This document shows, piece after piece, positions 46,461 through 58,705 of a DNA stretch of 64,000 nucleotides. The translations under genes were made by a program, and so were the position numbers. The DNA comes from Lottia gigantea (taxonomy: Eukaryota; Mollusca; Gastropoda; Lottiidae). Position 1 is the stretch's first letter. Each line of letters starts with the position of its first letter. The stretch is from positions 791,485 to 855,484 of the forward strand of contig NW_008710049.1 of assembly GCF_000327385.1 (NCBI RefSeq), in the 5' to 3' direction. A model generated the notes under the pieces. That model was not told the DNA's origin, did not search any database, and saw only the letters and a list, made by a program, of their open reading frames with translations.

Positions 46461-49299
46461 CAGGACAATAATATAGTTTTAATTGGTTTCCCCTTTTTGG
46501 GAATTTGTGATATTATTATTATTAATAATATTTATATTATCATTCAATTGAAATCCTAACTAATCAAATCAATCACGTACCAATCTTATTAAGCTTTCGA
46601 TTTAGCCTGGAGAATGTGTGTTATAGTATGCCAGAATATTGGATGAATATGGTAGCATCACAAATACACTGAAATTGAGATTTACGTTTATATTTTCAAC
46701 TCTTTTGTGATTAATGAAGACAGACAATGCCATGCAATGGTCACTTGAGGATGCAATTGAGAACAGAAGGAACATATCACCTTCTCTTTTTCGATTTCCA
46801 ACAGCCTGTGTTTCAGAAGGCTTCTTCTTTCATGGCGAGCCCCCTTTTCCCCCAGATGTTCTCTTATGTCACGATAATTTTTTTTTAAAGTCATTTGTTC
46901 TAGTTACAATCTCAACAGATTTGAACCACAGGCACAAGTTTATGTTTATAGGGAATATACCAGCATAAATCAAATTGATCATCGTAATCATTTAGTAATA
47001 CCAATGGATTACATCCATGTATTAAAAATGCAATTAAAAACATTCCATTAAGCATCTTCTGACTGATTTCGTATGTTGCGAGCGAATGCTCTATCGCGAT
47101 GATGTCACCGGATCCAAGGAAAGATTACCCTTTAAAAGGTTGCGACAAATGGTCTTATACATCAACATATAGACATTTAAGACCATCTTCTCCTACGATT
47201 TTAAGAGGCGATGCCTTGATATTAGAAGGTGCCTTGGCCGTGACTCATCGCGTCAAGTGTCAACTCGATTCCAATTAAAAACTGACACTTCTGTAACAGT
47301 CGTCTCTTTAACTTCATTAAAAACCATTCCAAAATTTTAACACAGCCGGCTACCTATAATTTAAACTGCTGGGTTTCCAATACGAAACGAAATCGGAAAT
47401 GTTCAGTTACAGCGTGATTGATAGAAAGCCTCTTGAGAAGAGAAAAGCTTTCAGTTTCTTTTGAGTCAATCTATCTTTTTAATCCCTTGATGATCTAATT
47501 AAAGATTTCAACACGCAGATTTGACCAGAGGTCTCATTAGGGTAAAAGAGTTGAAGTATTTTTAACGATTCTAATGTAAAGTGATGAACTATTCTTAACC
47601 TAATGATCGCATCCGAGTATTTTTTAAGAATTCAGAAAAAACCTGTTGTTCTTCTACCACCAGCTGCGTTCAAGGGATACATTCATTTAATTTCGACCAG
47701 AAATTGTTGTTTTGCATTCTTTTAAAAATCGTGTTGTCAGCATGGTATACTTATATTATACTTTGCATATTGTAATTTCGTCGGCACGAAAAGTCAAAAC
47801 ATAATTATCACTATTGTTCTTGTTCATTTGGTAGTTTTAGTATTTCTCTTCGCATGCGAATCTTTACTTTTCATGTGGGTATAGCACGCCTAAAGTTATT
47901 ATCACTTTTGTAGTCACTGTGCTTATTACCTGTTTCAAAGCTGCCATCTGGTTTATCTTTCAATGACACTTTTGTATTTATTAATTAGCTTCCAAATTTA
48001 ATTGGATTATTAAAATCTTTTGTTTTATGAATATTAATCATTGTTAGTGACGATCACAAATCGCCTCGAACCCTTATTTGTAATATTAATGTCAAATGCT
48101 TTATATTTCTATATAAACTATGAAAATTTATCGTTTTATTTCTTTAAACTATAGTGCGTGCAACAATCGCTTTCAAAGAAGGAAAGTTTTCGGTCGATAT
48201 GCATTGTGAAGGGATACATAATGCTTAAATTTACTCTTTTCTCCTCTTTAATATATAGGGTATTTATATAGATTCAAATTTCACCAAACAATTTCATTTG
48301 TAATCATCTCCCTTTTTTAGTTTTCTTTTACCTAAAGCAAGTATTTTCAGTTTGTCGTCCATGAATTAAATAAAGGATGTTTGAAATGTAAAATCATTAT
48401 CATTAGATGTGTCATCAGCTTGTGGCTGATTCTGAATTCCAATACAATAACCAGACTTGACAAATCAGGGATCCCTGATAGCCGATAGTTTGTCTTACAA
48501 TTCTCATTCCATTACTAACAATAAATGGGTCAATTTGAAATATTAAAAAGTTGTCGCTGTCGTGATGATTAATGGAGCTCGAGACTGCTGACTTTGATCT
48601 TTCAGAGGTCGGTTAGGTGTTGAAGTTAGTTGACTATTGCATTGAAAAATTTGCTTTTAACGTGAACTAAATGTAATTACCAGCAATACTGCATAAATTT
48701 ATGTTGCCGTAAAATCTGACTGATGAACAACCATTAAGATCCAGGACAACATACTGGATCCTGTTTGAAAACAACCCCAACAAGTTGCAATTGATATCTT
48801 CAATTATACATTACATTACTTGACTGGAAAATTAACCTATGATACAATATGTTTATGTGTTAGAATAATGAGTCTCGGTACGAGTTTGGATTTGGGAGAA
48901 TAACTCAAAGCAACACAGTAGTATACTATCGTGTATCCATGAATCTGATGGAAAGGGAGTAGCAAACGGTTTCAGTTCAAATAACGAAAAATATAAAACG
49001 AACTGCGAACCAAGTTCGGTCTTCTCTGACTGTGTTTTACATAATTCATTCATTCTATTCAGTCCATACATTCGCATCATTTCCTCCATCACTACATTAG
49101 TCAATGTTTGATATAAGGAGATTATTAAGATTCGAGAAAATGAACGGAACCTAATCTGAGAGATATACTAACGGAATCTCCTGTCTAACTATATTAATGT
49201 AACACGGGATATTTCCGACAGCAATTGGTCATAAAAATCACAACTTCTGTTTTTATAGGATTATTTTACCATTCTCGAAACGTCATCGGTAATTTCAGA
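46461..49299. other. Intergenic DNA without recognised features
   Basis: An ATTATT-rich tail follows the hammerhead-like core to about 46545. A 16-bp perfect palindrome (ATCAGGGATCCCTGAT, 48464-48479) is within chance expectation. No gene is supported. Confidence 0.5.
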
Positions 49300-49527
49300 T
49301 CAAGAATTTTTCGTGACAAGAAGAAGCAAGCATAAAAAATATCTTGAAATTACTTAAAGAACCGGCGATTGAGGAAGCCATTACAATTTGTGGTAGAATA
49401 TGAACTTTCCGTGACAAGAGGAAGAGGACTTTATTTAAAAAATTAAAAAAATCGTCAAAAGGCCTATGAACCTGCAATGAAGGAAGACAATACAGGTTAC
49501 GATAGAATAGAAATTTTACTTGACAAG
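49300..49527 (+). repeat. Diverged tandem repeat, about 100-bp unit
   Basis: Two full units and the start of a third. Each opens CKTGACAAG (49313, 49410; TTGACAAGG at about 49520), contains GAACC-GC-AT-GGAAG and ends TAGAATA followed by an ACTTT-like string. Spacings are about 97 and 109 bp. Identity between units is moderate, so the duplication is old. Confidence 0.6.
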
Positions 49528-50823
49528 GTAAATTTGACCTTTGGAACCTGTGTAGTCAGAAACATCAATGGTCAATAGAGTGATCCTCGAAACTGGTAAA
49601 GAATCTACCCGTCTCTTAGTTAGTAGATATATTATTACATTACTTATAATCCAGAATTCGAATCTTTCTATAATTTCACACACACAAAAATTTAAAAACA
49701 TTTCTTGCATGTCATTAAAATTTTGTCCTCAATATGTGATGTTTGATAATCTACATTTAAATTGAGATTTTTCTGTATTTTCAAATAATAATTTTCATCG
49801 GTTAGCATTTGTACAACCCAAGGACAATCTTAGACTTTGGGTAGTATTTTTGAGTGGATAATTCATATTAAAATGTTTGGTAAAATGTTATTCTGTAATC
49901 ATTGTGGCCAGACAATAAAGTAGGCTAGATATCAGACTCTATTAGCTGACGAGTAATTTGGATTGACAAAATAATCCTCGGGTTTTTTCATCAGAATAAA
50001 TATACCCCATATCTAGTAACATATTCACATCATTATGATTATTATCTGTACAGATTTCACACAGATTATGATAGAATTTTTCTTTTATCGGCTAGTATTC
50101 TGTATTGAACTTAAGATTATCTGCAATTCTTTTATGAACCAAAAGTAGAATCTGATGCGCTTGTTGTTAGTGTAGGCATGTAGAACGATCATTTCACAAA
50201 TTGTACGTAATTTACAGTTCGATTCAATGATTGTGGTATTTTATGTCCTTTTTAAACATAAATGTAGTAAGTGGCAACTAAATTAAGCCAGGAATTTTGA
50301 TTTTGCTATTAATGCGAGTAGTAGAGTATCCCTTTTTGTGCCTGATTTGCAAAGTCTTCATTACAACTATAATGTAAATACATGTGTTTCAAAATTTACC
50401 TTGCAAATTGACACACATTATTACTTAAATGGAAAGGCAAGTCAGAGTCCAGTTTTTGTCGGCCTTGTTCTGTTTTCAGAAATACTTTTTATGAATAGTA
50501 CTGATCAGGAAAAAAAAAGCTGTTGGTTCACACAAGTCCATGGGTAAGCTGTTTTACTCTGTTACTTTATACCTAATATAGTGTACACATACACATGTTG
50601 ATTACACTTTTGGCCCACTATTCTGGGTTCGATATATATTCGGCCCACAATTACGGTATAATGTTTAATTTCTACACATGACCTTATTACTTCCCTTTAA
50701 AAAATACCCACACACTACTAGATGTGTGAATATATAGATGCAAACGCACAAGTTTAGATGCAGTATATATGTTATTTATTTTCATTTTTCGTCTGTAGAA
50801 TCATCAATCACTCTGCTCTAGTC

Positions 50824-50846
50824 TAGGTAGGTAGGTAGGTAGGTAG
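50824..50846. repeat. TAGG microsatellite
   Basis: Nearly six tandem TAGG units, at the left edge of a GC-richer patch. Confidence 0.9.
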
Positions 50847-50879
50847 ATGACAAGTAGTTGGTAGTTGGAACTGGATGAT

Positions 50880-51110
50880 TCTATGTTGTTGGTTTGGTTG
50901 TTGATTCTTCGTTAGATCTGGACGGGTCGAATGACATGGCGGTGAAACTCGGCCCTGGATGGTGTGGCGTGAGTTACTCGGTCTCCTTCATTCTTCCAAA
51001 CTCGTTCTGATCATGGTATTTCTTGTTGATTGGTGGTCGATTGGTAGCTCTAGTCTAGATTAGGATTAGTTTATATAGGCGGCCGGGTGGATCACGTGAA
51101 GAGATTGGCA
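50880..51110. other. GC-richer island, possible element fragment
   Basis: Roughly half G+C against about one third around it, with CpG-containing words and a TATATAGGCGGCCGGG string at about 51073. It starts beside the TAGG microsatellite, and downstream is an inverted pair GTAACACCCTAAC (51229-51241) and GTTAGAGTGTTAC (51277-51289). No reading frame; origin unknown. Confidence 0.4.
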
Positions 51111-51299
51111 TGCTGGGAAATTTGAATTTCAGTGTCAATCTGTATTTCAAAGTTACATTACAAATTATAAGCAAAGAACAACACTCTGAGACTTGTTGAG
51201 TACACTTTACGCTGACATTGGCTTTCATGTAACACCCTAACGGTTGTAAATAGGTCCAATATATTTCTGTCACACTGTTAGAGTGTTACCTTCTGAAAT

Positions 51300-52737
51300 G
51301 AATGACATCTTATGATAGGTGATTACCATCATAAAGTGTATTGCACCGTAGAGAGTGACATGTTACACATAATTTTAACAGTGTATCGTAATCAGAGGGT
51401 TAAGTTGCCATCTTGAATACAAACGAAGACCATGTTGTTTGGATGGATTCAATTGAAACATCAGCTTCATTTAATGTCATTTTTTCTCCGAAGAGTTTTT
51501 AATTACAGAAACCTGCTTTCTCGTTGTCTTTTAATTAACCGTCACCAGCGACACGTCACATTGTGTGCTGGTTTCACTCAAATTACGGAATTCCTAACGT
51601 CAAATCAAAGCGAAACGAAATAACTAATCTGTTTTCAACCTTTTAATAAATGTGTCGTTTTACGCTTGAGTTGACATAAAAATTGGAATTCATTCTTTGA
51701 AACGATAAAACAAAGACTTGTCGGACATAATGATTGAAATTTTTCTTTTAAAATTTGAAATTGATGAATCTGAATTTTTAACTTGCAATCACAGACGCTG
51801 TTGGAATCCAATGCAAGGTCGTATACAGACGCACATTTCATGAAATTTTCATTGCTGGTTAATAACCCCTTCTAATCGCAGAATAGTCGTAACTTATCTG
51901 AACCAAAGCTAGTTTTGAAACCTCGAATGTCCTGTCACGGCCAATTTAGAAATGTTTTATTGGGTTCTATACCTTTGCACTTCATAATCGAAAGTTGACA
52001 CATTTAGCACACATGGTATTTTGAGACAGTTGGAAATATGTCATAATATTCAGGTTGCTCTACATCCCCTTCTCTTCTTGATACAGCTTTGTCATGCCTT
52101 AATAGTAGGTCAAATGTCTTGTCACAAACCGTTAACAGTTTTTCATTCCAATTACCAAATGACTTAGTATTTTACTGCCTGTTTTCTACCAAACGTCATA
52201 AATCTTGGTTAACTTGTCAACACGCACGTGCATAGTGTGTACCATGACGTGTATATACACGTGCAGTGGTAGTAAAGTTACTTTTTAACTATTATCTTAT
52301 TAGAAATTGATTGGAACTTGACGTATTGTTAATGTGATTAATGTTTGGTACCATTTTGCCACGTTTTTGAATAATCCAACCTGGTCACTCTATAGATCAG
52401 CATAACTAGAAAACAGTCAGATATTGACAAGAGAACTTTGTTGGGATTCGATATCGTTCTTGCTGATCTATCTTAAGTATACTTAAGTATTTATTGGTTT
52501 TAATATCTATCCTCTATTACCAAAACTTACATGGATGTGTTTATTTGAATGTCTAGTTATTGATGCCTGTGATGTAGTAAAGTTACAACCGTTATTATAA
52601 TAAAACTAGAATTAATTATGAAACCCGAATCCGCTCCGTTAAGTTCAATAGAATTAAGATTTAATTCTACGATTCAAAATGGCGTCTGTTCACGACGTCT
52701 GCTTCTTTGTTATAAATTCGTAATGACATATTCCTGA
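51300..52737. other. Intergenic DNA without recognised features
   Basis: No gene. Two 16-bp perfect palindromes occur, ACGTGTATATACACGT (52247-52262) and CTTAAGTATACTTAAG (52472-52487). Nothing else is notable. Confidence 0.5.
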
Positions 52738-52832
52738 AGATTCTTCCGCCCTAATGATTTCTTAATAGCTGAATTCCCAGACTACTTCCGCCGTCTTACT
52801 GCCTGGGGACTAATTACACATGCGCGTTATGG
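52738..52832. promoter_or_regulatory. ETS/NRF1-like motif cluster
   Basis: Two CTTCCGCC strings (ETS family core on the minus strand, near 52743 and 52787) and ACATGCGCG (near 52819) lie within about 95 bp. This is promoter-like composition in otherwise AT-rich DNA; no gene start is identified next to it. Confidence 0.25.
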
Positions 52833-53165
52833 TGAACTTCCTTTATGTCTGAATGTTGAGGGAAATTGGTTTCATAACTAAGAGGAATTAATTTCAATAC
52901 CGAATCTGTAAAGTTTTTACTTCTGTCTTAATTTAATTCATTTTACGTTTTTGAAGAGATGAGAATGTTGTTGAGTTTTGAAATCATTTGATCGATGTCG
53001 GAAATTTTTTTTTTGAGACGTATTCAAAGTTTCTGTACCTGATTCTTGTTTGATTAACGTATATTACTTACACGAAATCTAACGGTAAAACAAAACTGAG
53101 TTTTGTGTCCTATTATTGGGGGACAACTGAAGACATATCTTTAAAATCCTATGACTGGCAGACAT

Positions 53166-53180
53166 AGCGCCACCTCGGGG
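53166..53180 (-). promoter_or_regulatory. CTCF-like site
   Basis: On the minus strand the 15-mer CCCCGAGGTGGCGCT matches the CTCF consensus at 13 of 15 positions and contains the whole AGGTGGCGC core used by insect CTCF. It lies between the two genes of the window, where an insulator would be reasonable. Confidence 0.3.
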
Positions 53181-53881
53181 AATTGACTATTAAAGTGAAA
53201 AAAAGAATAATATTGTTCTTGTCAAGGTTAATTTGTCGAACAGCCAATCAAATTTTCCGACGTTTGAGGGCGGAAATTGATCCATAAATCATACAATCTA
53301 ATAGTAAATATCTGATGACATAAAATAATATTATGTTTCTAGAGAACGAGACTAGTGTTGTAAAAATGACCACTGCTATATGTTTTATAATGCTGAGGTT
53401 GGTGATAAAAAAAAATCTATATAAAACAGAATTCTCCCATCGGCATGTCCTGTCGCGCGCGAAGCAGACCATACCTATCCTTTTCGATTTTTTATTAGAA
53501 TTATATAGACCTGGAACTCTAGTTATCCCACGACCTTGTCAAATACGAAATCTGACAATGAAATGCAACACTTGTCTCTTTCGTTGGAATTTAGAAAAAA
53601 AATTCTTAAATTGGTTCAGGCCTAAGTGTCCCACTCCAGATGTCATTTGTAATTTTTATGCCAGCGACTTTCCAATATGACCACCTCAAGGATGAAAACA
53701 AAACAAGACATAATATTCTTCGAGTGAAAGAAAGTTGAAGGGAATGTTGTTTTAGGAAATTTGGTCTCCTCTTGAGATTAGAAAAGGATTGAGTATGAGT
53801 CGCCATGTTGTCTTTGTTTCTGCTACTCAGTGACTCAGCAACGTTGAAGTGTCGTCTGTTAAAGAAGCTGTTCTGCAGACT

Positions 53882-53901
53882 ACTAATTACCGCTAATTAG
53901 T
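53882..53901. promoter_or_regulatory. Paired homeodomain-type palindrome
   Basis: ACTAATTA and TAATTAGT in inverted orientation around CCGC give a 20-bp near-perfect palindrome of two TAATTA homeodomain cores, followed by another AT-rich near-repeat. Binding is inferred only from the motif. Confidence 0.25.
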
Positions 53902-53990
53902 TCAATAATTGATGAACTACTTGGAATCTCACTACAATTTTATTTCAATAGGTCTAATCGACCGGAATCTAAACACCTTCCCTCTTTTTC

Positions 53991-54012
53991 AAAATGGCGG
54001 AAATATGGCGGC
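53991..54012 (+). promoter_or_regulatory. Two YY1-like ATGGCGG sites
   Basis: AAAATGGCGGAAATATGGCGG holds two copies of the YY1 core (AATGGCGG and TATGGCGG) 12 bp apart. The site is about 1.2 kb from the ETS-type cluster. Confidence 0.25.
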
Positions 54013-54625
54013 TCTCCTCAGTTACTAAGAGACCCGACACGAGTCTATAGCCTCAAGGCTGATTTGCGCTAGATCAATGTGACCTTATTAAAATAGTTGA
54101 AAAATAGGGACGCCGTAGTTACTGAAATAACTAAACAATAAAAATATTCGTTTTTAAAGGTATATTTTTGGGGAGGGGGGGATGGGTGGTTATATGTATG
54201 ACAAAAATAAATTGTATGTTTTAGTGCTATAATTCAAACGTGCATTTTTGGGGTTTTCATTCATTTTAATTTTCATTTTCAGTGACAGTGAAGTTTTATT
54301 TTGAATCAGGCATAGGGCCTACTTGGAGAATATAGCTCCAGATAATTATCAGATAAGAATAAACCTGCAAATCTAGAAACTAGTAATGTCGAGCATCCGT
54401 TATAGAGCCAAAATAAAATGACCAGCATGAGGTAGTTTTGGTGTAATGACAAATCATTGCCTTATACTTTTTGATCAAAATATGAGTAAAACAATGTTCG
54501 TTTTGTGGGAACTGTGACTCTAGAAAGAAAGAAAGACGTAAAAATATCATGACGAAGAACCTAGCCTGTATTTTACAATGCCGAGTACAAGATTAATTAA
54601 AACATCTAATTATTCCGCCAGAATC

Positions 54626-54710
54626 AAATTAACGGTGGATCAGACGAAAAGAAGAGAGGCGCGAAACCATCTGCTGACCTAATTACCTCCCCTTTCCAAC
54701 AGGAAGCAGA
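54626..54710 (+). repeat. Dispersed repeat, copy A
   Basis: 85 bp, 10 mismatches (88% identity) to 63033-63117 in the same orientation, with a perfect 28-bp core starting ATCTGCTGACCTAATTACC. A second homologous block, ending TTTCGGATT, follows about 240 bp later (about 54956-55003), whereas in copy B it follows after about 25 bp. Confidence 0.85.
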
Positions 54711-55003
54711 CGTATAAAAATTAAATCATCACGCTCGTTAGTATTTAGTTAATGAATTTCAATTGTTGGTTGCATTTCATCGGTTCGAACTCTGCTTGTC
54801 CGTAAATTTCTTACTGCAGGATTTTGATGTCGAATGATGTAACAGCATAGTATCAAATTACTCTTGACTTTTCCAATGTTTTTCATGTATTTAATTTCCC
54901 GTTACGACACTCATTCTTTGCTTTTTATAACATGAAAAATCTGGAATGTCGTGGAAATGGTTTTTGCATTTTCACTTGCATGCTAATCGTAGAGGTTGCG
55001 AAC

Positions 55004-57427
55004 ATTTCGGATTATGTCCCTTTCCTTCAAATTTGAACTACGACAGATGCGTTTTGTTTTTGTTATTTTTTATCCAATTAAATACTATGAATATTTCAGC
55101 ACGTGCGTTGCTAGGGTTAAGTTTGTCGTCTGCTGTGTTAAAAATAATTAGTTCAAGGTGATTATCTCCCTTTAGTCTAATCAAGTAATGAACATAGAAA
55201 TTCACACATTTCTTCACAACGCACGTGCATGCTAAATGTGTGTAACACTCTGTAATAATTATAAAATTCTCGAGGGACCGAAGTATCCTGCTTGTTTATA
55301 TTTTTCATCTCTTTATTGTCATTCCACCGAGTTCCTTTATGTACTTTATTTTTAAAGAAATATTTTTTTTATATTACACAATACGGAAAGAAAGAAGTTC
55401 ATCGCTTAACTCAATCTATTTCCCAGTTTATTAACATTATGTCACATATTAATAATTGAGATAAGTAAAAGTCAGAATAAACTACATAATAATGCATAAT
55501 AATATAATAGTACTGAACAAAACATAGGCTACTAAAGACACAATATATCGTGAACAACTATTTAGAATTTAAAGTTATATGCAAAACATCACTCTAGAAT
55601 TGAGTTAGTCAACTTTATACCTGATGTGGAAAATCATTATATTTTATGTCAATTTCGGTATGAATTCATTGATATCACTTAGTGAAATGTTTTCTTTAAG
55701 CATTTACTTTAAATGAATTATGAATTAGTTATATAAAAAAAAAAATCAGAGATGAAAAATGACAATAGTAACGGTGGTTTAATCGATTGCAGAAAAGAAT
55801 ATTACTGCTTATTTCAATAGTTTTTAATACAACATAAAACGAGACGTCCCAAATTAAATTCCTAGAAAATGAAGAGTTCTTTTGGAACCTGAAAACAAGC
55901 CCTGTCAAAGCTAAATTAGTAAGAAGTATTCAACAATCACAGACCAAAAATATCTCCACTATCCGATCTTTTAGTCAATTAAAACATCTTTCTATGCTTA
56001 CCATGACGTTAAATATTTAAAAAGTTCATTCAGTGTATCTCTTACTTCACCATGTTATATTCTTAACTTACAGAAATAAATCCTACCAAATTTTGCGTCT
56101 GAAATTCGTAGTTTCAATATTTCTTCGATAAGGTTTGCAATTTCAAATTGTTTACAAAGTTACAGTAGGTAACTGATCATGGGAAGCCTCGTCACCTAAT
56201 GGGTTTTTAAATCCCAGCCACACTACCCTAGATTTAAAACCCACCCCAGGAAGATTATCAAAAAAATGGCTATCGTCTCATGCGGTTTTCATGTCACTGG
56301 ATCAGTTTTGTGAAATAGCCTTTGGTTTCGGTCCCCATTCATACTAGCAAATTACTTTTGTACCTTCAAGGGAAAGATTCATTTCATATTATGTCACGGA
56401 AATGAACGGCTTTATGGGAAAATATGGCCGGATATGACGAGGGATTAGTCCTGAATAAAAATGACATCAAGGAATTAACACGTGGGACTTTTGGCAATGT
56501 GTTTCCTTTTGTCCTGTCGATCAACATTGAGTTGCATAGAAAATATTTGATTTTATTGGTCTAGTATGTCACATTTTACGCATATGAAGGCCAGCAATTA
56601 ACAATCAATGATAAAAAATCACAAATACGAATAGAAACTGAGAAAAAGGAGAATTCCGAGAAACTGATGGTGCTTCTCTCTTCCTTAACAATAATCAATT
56701 TTATCACCTAAAGAGAAAAAATAATGCCAAAACAGTCCTACACACAAACAGACAGGGTTTTGGCTGATATGGTCAGTGAGTTTTATGGTTTTATTTATTT
56801 TTTTAATAACAAGATAATCAGTGGAATCATTTAAATTGAAAAATAAACATTCCTTACTTGGAGTAAAGAACCTGATACCCTCATTATCACATAAAAGGTT
56901 CAACTGGCAAGACATTTTAAAGACTTCAGAAGGTGAATAAGAACCCTACATAGTAATGAAGGGAGATAACTGTTTCAATACGAGTTATATATATGAAACC
57001 ACAGTTGATTTGATGGTGTTGTTTATATGCCTCTACTTTGCGCAAAAAAATCTGCGAAACAGGAAGTTGAAATGCAGATATAGTTTTGGGTTAGTTTGTA
57101 GGACAAGGGAACTGTTTTTTGAATATTGAAACGGCAATTAAAAGGAAATAGTTATTCTTCTCCTACTCTAAATAATGCAATAATCGTTCAAACTATGTGG
57201 GCAACATGAAATCATCGTCTGCCAATTTCCTTATCGATTATCTTTATATATTTAAGAACTATAGTGGTCAATTGAATGAATGAAGTGAGTGTGAATGAAT
57301 TGAATTTTCATTAATGGCTATTTTTCAGGGGGGACAATATATATGATGACCCCTAGTCAGAAACTAGAGGGACATGTGGGATTTTAACTCGTTAAACCCG
57401 AAGAGGTTCGAGTCATTTGTAGTCTTA
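55004..57427. other. Intergenic DNA upstream of the TLR
   Basis: No gene. It contains two copies of the AGGGAGATAA-type motif (55161, inverted, and 56960). Confidence 0.5.
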
Positions 57428-57480
57428 AAGGGATTGTGAAGAGGTTTTCTAGCCTTTTTATGTGTATCGGGGACAATAAG
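57428..57480. mobile_element. Solo end of the same MITE family as 58910-59179
   Basis: This stretch reads AAAGGGATTGTGAAGAGG, then TTTTCT, and later ATGTGTATCGGGGACA, matching the terminal arm of the 270-bp MITE along about 50 bp. I found no matching opposite arm downstream, so it is a truncated or heavily decayed copy. Confidence 0.55.
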
Positions 57481-58705
57481 TTGTGATACACTTATGCACT
57501 ATCATCGATGTCACGCATCCAAACAGGAGCATTCCTCTAGTAGTTCTTTCACTTTCAAGAGCATAGCCTGAAATACTAGTACCTTTTATAAAGTTTAACC
57601 CGTGAGCCAGCCAACTTGTCAATTATCGGCTAGCTAAAGGGTTGTATCAGCTGGCTCAATTGCAAATTGCTAAATTGGTTACAAAGGAAGTTATTAACTA
57701 AAACACGAATGCTGAATTTCAACATTTTAATCCATATCAAGTAAAATGCGACTACAAAAGAAGAGGTTAAATGCGATTCAAAATTCTAGAATTACAGACA
57801 ACAATTTTAATTTCCAAATACTTAACAATGTGTTCGTGAGAACTTGCTTTCAACATACATTTCTATGCTTCAAACTAAAATGCACCGAATTGCAAGATTT
57901 GGGTGCACAGTATGAAAAGTAACTAAATTAGGTTCCAAGAAATACAATTTTAAAAGAATCAAATCTTAAGCTGAATATATCTGGATCTTTTAATTTAACT
58001 TCACTAACTAGTCCAGGAAAGAATTGCAATTCATGGCAATATTTGATGTTGTCACGAATAAAGGAGATCGTGTTCATATTCAGAGCATCGAGTTTGGCAT
58101 TCTTAATAACCCAAGGGTGAAAAACATACCACTGGCACACTTAATGAAGGAATTGCGAATTTGAAATGTCTTTGTCATATCCGCCAGAGGGGGCTTTTCA
58201 TACTAAAGTGATACCTAGCGAGCGTCGGTGGAAGTAAAACGTTAATTGCTCGAGACTAATCAAAATCGACTCCAGAACAAAGCTTATCCACGCAGTTGTC
58301 GTGCACATCTAGGCCTACCAGTTCTACATCACCTCGCATTAATCAACTCCATTTCCTACTATCAGTCCTAGAATATCATATCATTAGATGCAATTAGATT
58401 TATTAAATTTTAGAGAGTGATATATATAAAGGTAGTAAAAGATTAGTCAAACCCAGTGTGTAAATTCTATTGTTACTCCCCCACCCCCTCTCCATAGCCT
58501 AACAGATGGACAGAAAGCAAGTATAGAAAGCCACAAAGGTACGCCTACTAGCCAGGGGCCAGGAAATTAATCATGAAATTGTTTTTGATGACTCAATGAC
58601 ATGAAACTGAAATAGGAAATATTAACTAACAAACCATTCTTTATATAATACAAAACCCAATATTGAGGGTTCTTCAATTTTATGTCGAGACAGCGAGTAT
58701 GGTGA
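57481..58705. other. Intergenic DNA with one stem-loop
   Basis: TGAGCCAGC (57603-57611) and GCTGGCTCA (57650-57658) form a perfect 9-bp inverted pair. No gene is supported. Confidence 0.5.

Noticed and set aside
46166-46468. Three reading frames across the gap
   Set aside because: They are made almost wholly of N and say nothing about coding.
48464-48479. 16-bp perfect palindrome
   Set aside because: About one such palindrome is expected by chance in 64 kb; others occur at 52247 and 52472.
54781-54800. CGGTTCGAACTC as a tRNA or SINE B box
   Set aside because: No A box or cloverleaf is found at the right distance upstream.
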